From: Flavobacterium praedii
Lineage (GTDB): Bacteria; Bacteroidota; Bacteroidia; Flavobacteriales; Flavobacteriaceae
NCBI RefSeq assembly: GCF_026810365.1
Contig: NZ_CP113948.1
Coordinates: 2,319,001 to 2,383,000, forward strand
Length of the DNA stretch: 64,000 nt
Reading direction: 5' to 3'
The notes beneath the pieces are model-generated. The model ran no database searches, was not told where the DNA came from, and saw only the letters and a list, made by a program, of their open reading frames with translations. Position numbers and translations under genes: made by a program. Every line of letters starts with the position of its first letter. The stretch's first letter is position 1. Positions 1-9,065 of the stretch are shown here, piece by piece.

Positions 1-735
1 AGGATATACTTTTACCTCTTCAGTTCTTATAAAATCTTGCCTTTTACCAACTTTTGCTTTAGCAGCTGCCTGAATATCCATCCAAGTATAACGGAATTTT
101 AATTTATTTACATCTATAGTTCTCAATCCATTATAGGAAGCTTCTAGAGGCAGATACATAGAATCCATAACTTCTACATAGTATTCGTCTGGATATTTTT
201 TGGTATCCTTAATTAATTTAGCTTTTCTATTTAACCTTTTATATGCATTTGGATCCTTATCAGTACCAATACTGTAATAATTTTCATACATGTATTTATC
301 ATATGCAGACATTTTCTCTGGATCAGAATCATTAAAAGAATAATCTGCTATACTACCACCATTACTTTTTCCTTTACCTTTAGCATCACTAGCGGCACCT
401 TGACCACTATCTTCTGCTAAAATAGCTAAACGAAAACGGATTGTAGAATCTTTTACCCATTCTACAAACTGACGGTATTCGCTATTTGTAATCTCAGTTT
501 CGTCCATATAAAAAGACCTTACAGTTACAGTTTTTGTTGGAGCATCACCTACATGAGCAACATCATCATCTGATTTACCCATTATATATGAACCTCCTGG
601 CACTAATGTCATTCCATAAGGTTTTTCGGGATGCCATTTTGCTCCTTTTACACCAACCAACTCACCTTTGTCGCTTGATCTACCACAGCTAATCAACACT
701 GTTAAAATTGCCGTAAATGCAATGAAATTCTTCAT
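1..735 (-). CDS. gldK: Gliding motility lipoprotein GldK, partial (3' end outside window)
   Basis: The 5' part of the gene is read from the ATG at 735 down to base 1: 245 codons with no stop, so it continues off the left edge. The product starts MKNFIAFTAILTVLISCG, a lipoprotein signal peptide with lipobox LISC, and continues with the formylglycine-generating-enzyme (SUMF1)-like text YGMTLVPGGSYIMG and FYMDETEITNSEYRQFV. This matches GldK, an outer-membrane-associated part of the gliding motility / type IX secretion ring complex with GldN. In flavobacteria gldK heads gldKLMN, so gldL, M and N are expected to the left. The SUMF1-like fold is structural in GldK. A good promoter sits 40 bp upstream. 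Family identity is from recognised sequence. Confidence 0.93.
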   Translation of the reverse strand, partial: MKNFIAFTAILTVLISCGRSSDKGELVGVKGAKWHPEKPYGMTLVPGGSYIMGKSDDDVAHVGDAPTKTVTVRSFYMDETEITNSEYRQFVEWVKDSTIRFRLAILAEDSGQGAASDAKGKGKSNGGSIADYSFNDSDPEKMSAYDKYMYENYYSIGTDKDPNAYKRLNRKAKLIKDTKKYPDEYYVEVMDSMYLPLEASYNGLRTIDVNKLKFRYTWMDIQAAAKAKVGKRQDFIRTEEVKVYP

Positions 736-774
736 AAAAATTGGGGTTATCTATTCATTATTATCTTAAGACTG

Positions 775-805
775 CAAACCTATTTATTTTTAACCTAAAA
801 AACAA
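775..805 (-). promoter_or_regulatory. Bacteroidota promoter of gldK
   Basis: On the minus strand TTG (805-803), a 20-nt spacer and TAGGTTTG (782-775) match the Bacteroidota consensus TTG-N17-23-TAnnTTTG exactly. The start would lie near 768, giving a leader of about 33 nt before the gldK ATG at 735. A 71-codon plus-strand frame over this region is therefore probably not a gene. Confidence 0.7.
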
Positions 806-1007
806 TACTTTTTTAGTCTGTAATTATTTGGTCAAATGTATATTAAAATTTCTTAAAAAAAAATATTTTGTCGTTAAAGCGATTAAAAAGTGCGATAAAA
901 AACACTTTTTTAAAAAATTTGTAAGTATATCAGAAATGACTAAAGTATTTGCATAATTTTAACATTTCTAATCATTAAAAGTCAATACAAAAAAAGACTT
1001 TTCAAAA

Positions 1008-2159
1008 TCAAACAACATTTTTTCTTTGAGCTTTCCACCATCTTTCAGGCATTTCTTGATTACAAGCAGCTAAATATTCTTCATACGAACACGGTAACAA
1101 CGTATTTTTTTTTAACTTATTGTTCGAACTTGAAATAAATGGTATTTCAATCCACCATCTATCTGTTTTATCACTTTTATAAAAAATCAAATCCTCATCT
1201 TCTAATGGGACAATATATTTTAAATAATTTTCCCTGCTTCCAAAAGGATATTCATTTGATCTATAGTGGTATCCTTCGATAAAATACCAAAATATTTGAG
1301 CTATTAAAACTGCCTCTTGTTTCGTATTATGATGGTTAAAAACACCAAAAGAACTTACTTTATCACTTATGCCGGCATATCTGGACAAAGAGCAAATTTC
1401 TTTTCCATTAAAACCATTTGGATTGAAAACATTAAAATTGCCAGAATCAGCTGATTTCACACTATTTAAATCGATACTAACTAAATCAGCATCTCTAAAA
1501 ACGGGTTCAGCAATTGAAATATTATTTGACACCTCGCCTAGTCGATATGCATCGAAAAACAATTTCTCAACTAAATCGATTTCTTCTTGAGAATTGAAAT
1601 AGGTTTGATATCCAATGTTACAAAAATTAAACAAATTATTAGGTTCTTCAATAATAATTTTTGTCAAAAAAGAATCTGAACTGATTCCTTCATTTTCCCT
1701 TCCAAAATCAAACTTACTATCGATAGCCACCAAATTGACCATTTGCTCTAAATTATCATAAGCACGATACATTGCATAAGTCAAATCTTGAGAACCTCCA
1801 ATAACTAAAGGGATGATTTTCTTCTTTACAAGACTCGATATAATTTTCTTCAGTGCAAAAAAAGTATCTTCTTTTGTGTTACCAGCAAGAATATTTCCTA
1901 AATCAGCAATAGTAGCTTTCCAATTTCCTGGATACATTCCATACAATTGTTTCCGAATAGCGCTTAAATCATTATCATTACTTCCGTTCTTATTGCCTCT
2001 ATTTTCCAAAACACCAATTATTGCAATATCAATTTTATCCAAATCGGGTATAGCATCATTAGTATGTATAACAATTTTACTACCAAATTGTTGAGCAGAC
2101 AATTCTAAAATATGATTTAGAAATTCCTTATCTAATGGTTCTAAAAAGTCAAACTCCAT
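1008..2159 (-). CDS. Arginase/formimidoylglutamase-family (ureohydrolase) protein with degenerate metal site
   Basis: A 383-aa protein of the ureohydrolase fold, in the position next to gldK and topA where flavobacteria carry a gene usually labelled formimidoylglutamase. The three family signatures are recognisable but altered. The GGGH(E/D) motif reads GGSQD, so the first metal-binding His is Gln. The DAHxD motif reads DSKFD, so its His is Lys. The DxDxxDP motif reads DLNSV, so the second Asp is Asn. Several Mn ligands are therefore missing and ordinary hydrolysis of arginine, agmatine or formimidoylglutamate is doubtful. It may be a non-catalytic homologue with a role tied to neighbouring genes. 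Same strand as gldK, 272 bp apart, and 81 bp downstream of topA. Fold call is firm, function is not. Confidence 0.8.
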   Translation of the reverse strand: MEFDFLEPLDKEFLNHILELSAQQFGSKIVIHTNDAIPDLDKIDIAIIGVLENRGNKNGSNDNDLSAIRKQLYGMYPGNWKATIADLGNILAGNTKEDTFFALKKIISSLVKKKIIPLVIGGSQDLTYAMYRAYDNLEQMVNLVAIDSKFDFGRENEGISSDSFLTKIIIEEPNNLFNFCNIGYQTYFNSQEEIDLVEKLFFDAYRLGEVSNNISIAEPVFRDADLVSIDLNSVKSADSGNFNVFNPNGFNGKEICSLSRYAGISDKVSSFGVFNHHNTKQEAVLIAQIFWYFIEGYHYRSNEYPFGSRENYLKYIVPLEDEDLIFYKSDKTDRWWIEIPFISSSNNKLKKNTLLPCSYEEYLAACNQEMPERWWKAQRKNVV

Positions 2160-2240
2160 TTTTTATATTTTTTCATTCCTTATTTCACACCAAAACAACA
2201 CTTATTTATGAAAAAGAGCGAATCGTTTGAATGTTATTCT

Positions 2241-4775
2241 TTATTTCTTTTTTGCAACAGCTTTTTTGGCAGCGGGCTTCGTAGCAGCTGGTTTCTTAGT
2301 TGTTGTCGTTTTTTTTGCTGCAACTTTTTTAGCGGGTGTTTTTTTAGCAATCATTTCCTGAACTTCTGCCAATGTCAATTTTGTAGCATCAACATCTTTG
2401 CTCAATTCAATTTTTATTTTGCCTTTTGTAATAACAGATCGACCCCATCGTGCTTTTTCAACCAAAATCCCTTCATCTTCCCAGTTATGAAGCACTTTAT
2501 CAATATTCTTTTGAAGTTTATCTTCAATTAAAGCTTCAATATCTGATTGAGATAAATTATTAAAATCGTATTTCTTACTTACATTAATAAAAATTCCGTT
2601 CCATTTTATAAACGGACCAAAGCGACCAGTCCCCTTTTGTACTCCTTCGCCTTTATAAACAGCAATTGGTGCATCGGCAATCGCTTTTTCATCTATTAAT
2701 TCTTGAGCTCTTACCATAGAAACATCCAAAGGATCCTCCCCTCTTGGTAAAGATATAAAAACAGATCCGTGTCGTACATAAGGCCCATAACGACCATTAC
2801 TCACTTCTACTTCTTCATCTTTATATGTACCCAAGTTTTTTGGAAGCAGAAATAAATTTAATGCTTCTTCTAAAGTTATATTACCAATATTTTGTTCATT
2901 TCTGAGGCTTGCAAATTTTTTATCTTCATCTTCAGCATCGCCAATTTGTGCCATTGGTCCAAATTTACCCAAACGAACTGAAACCGGCTTACCAGATTCA
3001 GGATCAATCCCCAATATTCTTTCTCCACTTTCTCTATCCGCATTGGCTTCAACATCTTTTACTGTTGGGTGAAATTGATCGTAGAACTCCTGCATCATCT
3101 TTGTCCATTCAATATTTCCCTCAGCAATTTCATCGAAATCATGTTCAACTTTAGCTGTGAAATTATAGTCCAAAATGTTTCCAAAGTTTTTTACCAAAAA
3201 ATCGGTAACAATTGTACCAATATCCGTAGGAACTAATTTCCCTTTATCAGAACCTGTGTTTTCTTTGAGCAACTTCTCTATCATTTTACCCGATTGCAGA
3301 GTCAGCTGCGTATAATTTCTCTCTTGCCCTTCTAGATTACCTTTTTCAACATAATTTCTGTTGATAATTGTAGAAATCGTAGGAGCATAAGTTGAAGGAC
3401 GACCTATTCCAAGTTCTTCTAATTTTTTTACTAAAGAAGCTTCAGTATATCTTGCAGCTGCTCTAGAATATCTTTCGGTTGCAGTTATGTAATTATTTTG
3501 TAATGTCTCATTAACCTTCAATGCAGGCAACAATCCCTCTTGTTCCTCTTCTTCATCATCGTGTCCTTCAAGATAAACTTTTAGGAATCCTTCAAAAAGC
3601 AAAACCTCTCCAGAAGCAGTAAATATTTCTTCGTGATTATTTGCTTCAATTTTTACATTGGTACGTTCTAATTTAGCGTCACTCATCTGAGAAGCTAAAG
3701 TTCGTTTCCAAATCAAATCATACAATCGAGCTTGATCTCTATCAATATCAACAGTATGAAGAGACATATCAGTTGGACGAATGGCTTCGTGAGCTTCTTG
3801 TGCCCCTTTGCTTTTATTGACAAAAGTACGTGGATTAGAAAATTCTTTTCCATAAGACTTAATTATTTCGGCTTGTGCAGCATCCATAGCATCTTTGGAC
3901 AAGTTTACACTATCTGTTCTCATATATGTAATAAGTCCAGCTTCATACAAACGTTGTGCTAATTGCATGGTTATTCCAACAGGCAAATACAATTTTCTAG
4001 CAGCTTCTTGTTGTAAAGTCGAAGTTGTAAAAGGTGATGTAGGAGACTTTTTGGTAGGCTTGGTTTCTAAATCAGCTACCTTATATGTAGAACCTATGTT
4101 TTGTTTTAAAAAATCTTCGGCTTCTTTTTTTGTATTGAAATTTTTTGGAAGTTTTGCTTTGAAAGACTTTCCTACTTCGTTTGTAAATTCAGCCACTACA
4201 GAATACGTTGCCACTGCAGTAAAATTTTGAATTTCGCGTTCTCTTTCCACAATCAAGCGTACTGAAACCGATTGAACACGTCCGGCAGACAAACCTCCTT
4301 TGACTTTTCTCCAAAGCACCGGTGATAATTCATAACCAACCAAACGATCCAAAACTCTTCGAGCCTGCTGTGCATTAACTAAATTATAATCAATTTCACG
4401 AGGTTTATCAATAGCTTTAAGAATAGCCGACTTGGTAATCTCATGAAAAACAATACGTTTTGTTTTTTCTTTTTTAAGTTTCAATTCTTCAGCAAGATGC
4501 CACGAAATAGCTTCTCCTTCGCGATCCTCATCACTAGCTAACCAAACCATATCGGCATTTTTGGCTAAAGTCTTTAATTTGGACACTAATGCTTTTTTAT
4601 CTGCGGAAACTTCATATTTGGGTTTAAATCCGTTTTCAACATCAACCCCAATTTCTTTGGAAGGCAAATCGGCTATATGCCCATAACTTGACTCTACCTG
4701 ATAATCACTTCCTAGAAATTTCTCGATTGTTTTTGCCTTTGCAGGGGACTCAACTATCACTAAATTCTTTGCCAT
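2241..4775 (-). CDS. topA: DNA topoisomerase I (type IA)
   Basis: Relaxes negatively supercoiled DNA through a transient 5'-phosphotyrosine. An 844-aa product is obtained from the ATG at 4775 (MAKNLVIVESPAKAKTIEKF). The frame is open 34 codons further up, but that extension is not TopA-like and a TAnnTTTG box lies just upstream of this start. Toprim motifs are present: VIVES with Glu9, and DEDREGEA at 82-89. GGLSAGRVQS is at 160-169 and the catalytic tyrosine is Tyr284 in LITYMRTDS. The C-terminal part carries topoisomerase C-terminal repeats instead of clear zinc fingers and ends in a Lys/Ala/Pro-rich basic tail typical of Bacteroidota TopA, probably for non-specific DNA binding. Confidence 0.96.
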   Translation of the reverse strand: MAKNLVIVESPAKAKTIEKFLGSDYQVESSYGHIADLPSKEIGVDVENGFKPKYEVSADKKALVSKLKTLAKNADMVWLASDEDREGEAISWHLAEELKLKKEKTKRIVFHEITKSAILKAIDKPREIDYNLVNAQQARRVLDRLVGYELSPVLWRKVKGGLSAGRVQSVSVRLIVEREREIQNFTAVATYSVVAEFTNEVGKSFKAKLPKNFNTKKEAEDFLKQNIGSTYKVADLETKPTKKSPTSPFTTSTLQQEAARKLYLPVGITMQLAQRLYEAGLITYMRTDSVNLSKDAMDAAQAEIIKSYGKEFSNPRTFVNKSKGAQEAHEAIRPTDMSLHTVDIDRDQARLYDLIWKRTLASQMSDAKLERTNVKIEANNHEEIFTASGEVLLFEGFLKVYLEGHDDEEEEQEGLLPALKVNETLQNNYITATERYSRAAARYTEASLVKKLEELGIGRPSTYAPTISTIINRNYVEKGNLEGQERNYTQLTLQSGKMIEKLLKENTGSDKGKLVPTDIGTIVTDFLVKNFGNILDYNFTAKVEHDFDEIAEGNIEWTKMMQEFYDQFHPTVKDVEANADRESGERILGIDPESGKPVSVRLGKFGPMAQIGDAEDEDKKFASLRNEQNIGNITLEEALNLFLLPKNLGTYKDEEVEVSNGRYGPYVRHGSVFISLPRGEDPLDVSMVRAQELIDEKAIADAPIAVYKGEGVQKGTGRFGPFIKWNGIFINVSKKYDFNNLSQSDIEALIEDKLQKNIDKVLHNWEDEGILVEKARWGRSVITKGKIKIELSKDVDATKLTLAEVQEMIAKKTPAKKVAAKKTTTTKKPAATKPAAKKAVAKKK

Positions 4776-4794
4776 TTTGCTTATGTTTGAACCG

Positions 4795-4802
4795 CAAAAG
4801 TA
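4795..4802 (-). promoter_or_regulatory. -7 element upstream of topA
   Basis: TACTTTTG on the minus strand matches the Bacteroidota -7 consensus TAnnTTTG, 20 bp upstream of the chosen topA ATG. No clear TTG sits at the right distance behind it, so this is a partial promoter match. It supports the start at 4775 over the longer frame. Confidence 0.45.
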
Positions 4803-5122
4803 ATTTTTTTTTTTAAATATCGGCCTTTCCTTGATTTTAAAAACCATTTTAATCGGCAAACAAACCATTCCTACCAAACAAAACTCCTAATTATTTAGCC
4901 TTTTATTATTAATGCTAAATGTAAATAACTAAGATTGAAAAACAACAATTAAAGTCAATTACTACAAGAAGTCCTTTTACAATTAAGAAAACAAACCTTT
5001 CTTTTCCTACTATAATATATAGGTAAGGACAACTTGAACTTATATTTATTTTTTTAGTAAAACCTTTAAATAATTAGTTAAATTTACTACAAAAGACCAA
5101 ATCTAACCTTTACTATTATATA
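4803..5122. other. Divergent topA-glpD intergenic region without a gene
   Basis: About 320 bp of AT-rich DNA between the divergent topA and glpD. I see no coding frame, strong hairpin or recognisable repeat, and no convincing TTG/TAnnTTTG pair for glpD. Confidence 0.6.
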
Positions 5123-6706
5123 ATGAATCGAAATGAACAACTAGAAAAACTCAAAAAAAACCAAATTTGGGACTTCATCGTAATTGGCGGTGGCGCCAAT
5201 GGCTTAGGTGTTGCGGTGGATGCGGCAAGTAGAGGTTTTAATACTACACTTTTAGAAGCGGTAGATTTTGCCAAAGGAACCTCAAGCCGAAGCACTAAAT
5301 TAGCTCACGGAGGTGTTCGTTATTTAGAACAAGGTAATTTATCCCTTGTCATAGAAGCTTTAAAAGAACGAGGTTTAATGAAAAAAAACGCGGGACACTT
5401 GGTCAAAAACGAATCCTTCATTATTCCTAATTACAATTGGTGGGGTGGCTATTTTTATACCATTGGATTAAAATTATATGATTTATTAGCTGGAAAACTA
5501 AGTCTTGGAAGTTCAAAATATTTATCGAAAGAAAAGACACTGGAATTAATCCCATCCATAGAATCAAAAGGATTGCAAAGTGGTGTCCTCTACCACGACG
5601 GTCAATTTGACGATTCCCGATTCGCGATTAACCTAGCACAAACTGCAATAGAAAAGGGAGCTTGCGTAGTCAATTATTTAAAAGTTACACAATTACTAAA
5701 AGACGATAAAAACCATATTATAGGAGTCATAGCTTCTGACCAAAAATCAGGAGAGGAATATACGATACAAGGCAAAGCTGTGATTAATGCAACGGGAGTA
5801 TTTACCAATGCTATTATGAAGATGAACGATACGGTTTATAAAAAATATATTGTTCCAAGTCAAGGTATCCATTTGGTATTTGACAAAACTTTTTTACAAG
5901 GAGAGAATGCTTTAATGATTCCAAAAACAAGTGACGGAAGAGTACTTTTTGCTGTGCCGTGGCACGATAAAATTATTATGGGAACTACTGATACTTTGGT
6001 AAAAAAATCAGATCTTGAACCAATAGCACTCGAAGAAGAAATTGATTTTGTACTGAAAACAGCTCAAAGATACTTAACTAAGAAACCAACAAGAAGCGAT
6101 GTCCTTTCGGTTTTTGCAGGGTTAAGACCTTTGGCAGCACCTGAAAAAAAAAGACAAAGCACCAAAGAAGTCTCTCGTAGCCACAAAATAATTGTATCCG
6201 AATCCAGATTAATCACCATCACTGGCGGCAAATGGACCACGTATCGAAAAATTGCAGAAGACATTATTGACAAAGCCATCAAAGTGCATCAGTTACCGAA
6301 AAAAAAATGTAAAACGGAACATTTGGCTATTCATGGAAATAAGAAAAACTGTGCTGAAGATTTTGAAAATCACTTATATATTTATGGAACAGATAAAACA
6401 GCAATCATAGAAATACAAGAAAGCAAACCTGAATTGAAAGAAAAACTACATCCAAATTACAATTATACATTAGCTGAAGTCGTTTGGGCTATTCGCCAAG
6501 AAATGGCTACTACGGTTGAGGATGTTTTGGCGAGACGCGTCCGGTTGCTATTTTTGGATGCTCGAGCTGCAATTGCTAGTGCTGATAAAGTGGCACATTT
6601 ACTAGCGAAAGAATTAGGACATGATGAAAACTGGATTCAAAATCAATTGGCCGAATTTAAAACAGTGGCCAATGGTTTTCTTTTGAAAGAGTTTCGAATT
6701 CCATAA
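5123..6706 (+). CDS. glpD: Aerobic glycerol-3-phosphate dehydrogenase (FAD)
   Basis: Oxidises sn-glycerol 3-phosphate to dihydroxyacetone phosphate and passes electrons to quinones at the inner face of the cytoplasmic membrane. The 527-aa length is normal. The N-terminus has the FAD Rossmann motif IVIGGGANGLGVAVDAA (about residues 20-36), followed by the GlpD signature GTSSRSTKLAHGGVRYLEQG (about 53-72). The central part contains GTTDT, and ITGGKWTTYRKIAED lies about two thirds along. The C-terminal DAO_C domain ends the protein. It is transcribed divergently from topA and followed by a structured intergenic repeat and then miaB, so it is probably monocistronic. No GlpF or GlpK is next to it. 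Confidence 0.95.
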   Translation: MNRNEQLEKLKKNQIWDFIVIGGGANGLGVAVDAASRGFNTTLLEAVDFAKGTSSRSTKLAHGGVRYLEQGNLSLVIEALKERGLMKKNAGHLVKNESFIIPNYNWWGGYFYTIGLKLYDLLAGKLSLGSSKYLSKEKTLELIPSIESKGLQSGVLYHDGQFDDSRFAINLAQTAIEKGACVVNYLKVTQLLKDDKNHIIGVIASDQKSGEEYTIQGKAVINATGVFTNAIMKMNDTVYKKYIVPSQGIHLVFDKTFLQGENALMIPKTSDGRVLFAVPWHDKIIMGTTDTLVKKSDLEPIALEEEIDFVLKTAQRYLTKKPTRSDVLSVFAGLRPLAAPEKKRQSTKEVSRSHKIIVSESRLITITGGKWTTYRKIAEDIIDKAIKVHQLPKKKCKTEHLAIHGNKKNCAEDFENHLYIYGTDKTAIIEIQESKPELKEKLHPNYNYTLAEVVWAIRQEMATTVEDVLARRVRLLFLDARAAIASADKVAHLLAKELGHDENWIQNQLAEFKTVANGFLLKEFRIP

Positions 6707-6815
6707 CAGTAAATAGGAATTTATATTGGAGAAAAAACTAACTAAATACCTAATAGGTCCTGAAAAACTGCTAGGGTATTAAATTCCACAAAATGCAATT
6801 CTGAAAACGAATGCC

Positions 6816-6958
6816 TAGCCCCGATTACAGTGAAAAGCCCGGAGCGAAAAAAGTAAAAGTTTCCTGTTCTAGAAAAGCGACCAAAGGAAGCTCTTTCTAG
6901 GACTTTGGAAACTTTACTTTTTTTGTGAGGACTTGTAACGGAAAGCGGGAAATAGCTC
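6816..6958 (+). repeat. Structured intergenic element, copy 1 (TAGCCCCGAT...GAAAGCGGG family)
   Basis: The glpD-miaB gap (6707-7077) holds no gene. It contains a block running from TAGCCCCGATTACAGTG to AACGGAAAGCGGGAAATAG, with a central stem AAAGTAAAAGTTTCC (6850-6864) against GGAAACTTTACTTT (6907-6920) and an inner TTCTAGAAA/TTTCTAGGA pairing. The conserved ends reappear at 51794-51863 (minus strand) and, more loosely, at 62561-62702. I recall such blocks as frequent between flavobacterial genes. Function is unknown: a structured RNA or a REP-like repeat are both possible. Confidence 0.65.
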
Positions 6959-7028
6959 CTCTATAAAACACAGCTTTCAATTCCATTATAAAAGGACATA
7001 AAAAGTTGTTAATTCTTCGGCTGACATC

Positions 7029-7060
7029 TTGTCATAATCACTGTATTTGCCTTATCTTTG
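7029..7060 (+). promoter_or_regulatory. Bacteroidota promoter of miaB
   Basis: TTG (7029-7031), a 21-nt spacer and TATCTTTG (7053-7060) match TTG-N17-23-TAnnTTTG exactly. The start would be near 7066, giving a leader of about 12 nt before the ATG at 7078. Confidence 0.8.
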
Positions 7061-7077
7061 CACTTTGAAAATACCCA

Positions 7078-8523
7078 ATGGAAAAGATAATTGAAGAAAG
7101 CAAACAAGGAAATAGCCTTGTTCTGGAACATAAACCAGAGAACACCAAAAAACTTTTTATAGAAAGCTACGGCTGTGCGATGAATTTTTCGGACAGTGAA
7201 ATTGTGGCATCAATATTGTCTGATGGCGGATATAACACCACTTCGGTCTTGGAAGAAGCTGATTTGGTTTTGGTCAATACTTGTTCGATTCGGGACAAAG
7301 CCGAACAAACGATACGCAAACGTCTGGAGAAATACAATGCCGTAAAACGCATTAATCCAAAGATGAAAGTGGGCGTTCTAGGCTGTATGGCGGAACGTTT
7401 GAAAGAGAAATTTCTTGACGAAGAGAAAATTGTAGACCTTGTTGTAGGTCCTGATGCCTACAAAGATTTACCGAATTTATTGAGTGAGGTTGAAGAAGGA
7501 CGTGATGCCATCAACGTGATTTTATCGAAAGAAGAAACGTATGGTGATATTTCGCCTGTTCGTTTGATGAGTAACGGAATAACAGCTCTCGTTTCTATTA
7601 CTAGAGGTTGTGATAATATGTGTACGTTTTGCGTGGTACCTTTCACTCGTGGGCGTGAGCGCAGCCGTGAACCCCAAAGTATCATGAATGAAATTCAGGA
7701 TTTGTGGGACAAAGGCTTTAAGGAAATCACCCTTTTAGGTCAGAACGTAGATAGTTATTTGTGGTACGGTGGCGGATTGAAAAAGGATTTCGTCAATGCA
7801 ACTGAAATGCAAAAAGCAACAGCAGTAGATTTTGATCAATTATTGGAAATGGTAGCGGTGGGTTTCCCGAAAATGCGTATTCGTTTTTCGACATCGAATC
7901 CACAGGATATGCATGAAAGCATTTTGCACGTCATTGCCAAATATCCTAACATTTGCAAGCATATTCACTTACCTGTACAATCAGGAAGCAATCGAATCTT
8001 GAAGGAGATGAATCGTTTACATACCCGAGAGGAATATATGGATTTGATTGACAAAATTCGTTCTATTATTCCAGACGGAGCCATCTCACAAGATATGATT
8101 TCGGGCTTTCCGACCGAAACAGAGGAAGATCATCAAGACACTTTGAGTTTGATGGAGTATGTAAAATATAATTTTGGTTATATGTACAGCTATTCCGAAC
8201 GTCCGGGAACTTTAGCGGGAAGAAAAATGGAAGATGATGTTCCAGAAACTGTCAAAGCAAGAAGATTGCAGGAAATTGTGGATTTACAACAAAAGCATGC
8301 TTGGAGTCGTTCTGAGGAATATATTGGTAAAACAGTTGAAGTTTTAGTCGAAAAAGTTTCGAAAAAATCTAAGGAAGAGTTTTCGGGAAGAAATTCACAA
8401 AGTATAACTGTAGTTTTTCCGAAAGAGAATTATAAAATAGGAGATTTTGTAAATGTGAAAATTACATCTTGTACCTCTGGAACTTTGAAAGGTGAAGCGG
8501 TTGGATTTTCAAGTATGAATTGA
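7078..8523 (+). CDS. miaB: tRNA-2-methylthio-N6-dimethylallyladenosine synthase
   Basis: A radical-SAM methylthiotransferase that converts i6A37 to ms2i6A37 in tRNAs reading UNN codons. The 481-aa protein has the full order of domains. The N-terminal UPF0004 domain carries three cluster cysteines (ESYGCAMNFSDSE, VNTCSIRDKA, LGCMAERLK). The radical SAM motif is CDNMCTFC in the sequence SITRGCDNMCTFCVVPFTRG. A C-terminal TRAM domain follows from about residue 415. In flavobacteria it normally lies directly upstream of the sigma-54 activator gene found here at 9313; in this window a GxxExxY unit separates them. The start is set by the promoter 18 bp upstream. Confidence 0.96.
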   Translation: MEKIIEESKQGNSLVLEHKPENTKKLFIESYGCAMNFSDSEIVASILSDGGYNTTSVLEEADLVLVNTCSIRDKAEQTIRKRLEKYNAVKRINPKMKVGVLGCMAERLKEKFLDEEKIVDLVVGPDAYKDLPNLLSEVEEGRDAINVILSKEETYGDISPVRLMSNGITALVSITRGCDNMCTFCVVPFTRGRERSREPQSIMNEIQDLWDKGFKEITLLGQNVDSYLWYGGGLKKDFVNATEMQKATAVDFDQLLEMVAVGFPKMRIRFSTSNPQDMHESILHVIAKYPNICKHIHLPVQSGSNRILKEMNRLHTREEYMDLIDKIRSIIPDGAISQDMISGFPTETEEDHQDTLSLMEYVKYNFGYMYSYSERPGTLAGRKMEDDVPETVKARRLQEIVDLQQKHAWSRSEEYIGKTVEVLVEKVSKKSKEEFSGRNSQSITVVFPKENYKIGDFVNVKITSCTSGTLKGEAVGFSSMN

Positions 8524-8530
8524 TTTTTTC

Positions 8531-9007
8531 ACCACAAATCACACAAATTATCACAAATTAATTTCTTGAATAAATTTACAAAATGACTGATTCTAATGAC
8601 TTTTATTATAAAAAGAATGAAAACTACGAAATCGTTGGACTATGTATGGAAGTGCATCGACTTTTAGGTCCTGGTTTACTCGAAATAGTTTATAAAGATG
8701 CTTTAGAAATAGAATTCAGAAATCATAATATCCCTTATGAAAGAGAGAAAGAATATGCAGTAGAATACAAAGGTGTCATTTTACCACATAAATTTTATGC
8801 CGATTTTGTAGTCTATTCAGACATTATTATCGAAGTAAAATCAATAAAAGAAATTAGCAATGACCATCTAGCGCAAACATTAAACTATATGAAACTAGCT
8901 GACACCCCGATAGGGATTATTGCAAATTTTCAAAATAAATCATTAGTTCACAAAAGGCTAATTAATACATGAAATACGAATTTGTGATAATTTGTGTGAT
9001 TTGTGGT
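8531..9007. mobile_element. GxxExxY gene unit bounded by a perfect 29-bp inverted repeat
   Basis: The 29 bases at 8531-8559 (beginning ACCACAAATCACACAAATTA) are exactly the reverse complement of 8979-9007. Each arm contains repeats of about ten bases of the type (A)CACAAATt. The 477-bp unit contains only the GxxExxY gene and starts 8 bp after the miaB stop, inside an otherwise conserved gene order. This suggests a small mobile or amplified unit. No transposase is present and I found no obvious target duplication. Confidence 0.6.
8583..8972 (+). CDS. GxxExxY family protein (PD-(D/E)xK nuclease-like)
   Basis: A 129-aa member of the GxxExxY family, named after the motif seen here as GLLEIVY (residues 31-37). 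Further conserved text is VHRLLGPG before the motif and YADFVV...IIEVKSI, whose Asp, Glu and Lys fit a PD-(D/E)xK nuclease core. The family is widespread in Bacteroidota and its function is not established. I recall such genes frequently lying within short inverted or tandem repeats. Here the gene lies between perfect 29-bp inverted repeats, suggesting that the protein may act on such repeats; that is inference. It interrupts the miaB / sigma-54-activator neighbourhood. Confidence 0.85.
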   Translation: MTDSNDFYYKKNENYEIVGLCMEVHRLLGPGLLEIVYKDALEIEFRNHNIPYEREKEYAVEYKGVILPHKFYADFVVYSDIIIEVKSIKEISNDHLAQTLNYMKLADTPIGIIANFQNKSLVHKRLINT

Positions 9008-9065
9008 TAAATAAAATTACATTTAATCAGCTACAAAAAAGGCTTCAAAAACTAAAAAAATTAAT

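Noticed and set aside
741..956. 71-codon plus-strand frame before gldK
   Set aside because: It overlaps the exact gldK promoter on the other strand, is made of AT-rich low-complexity codons and has no recognisable features.
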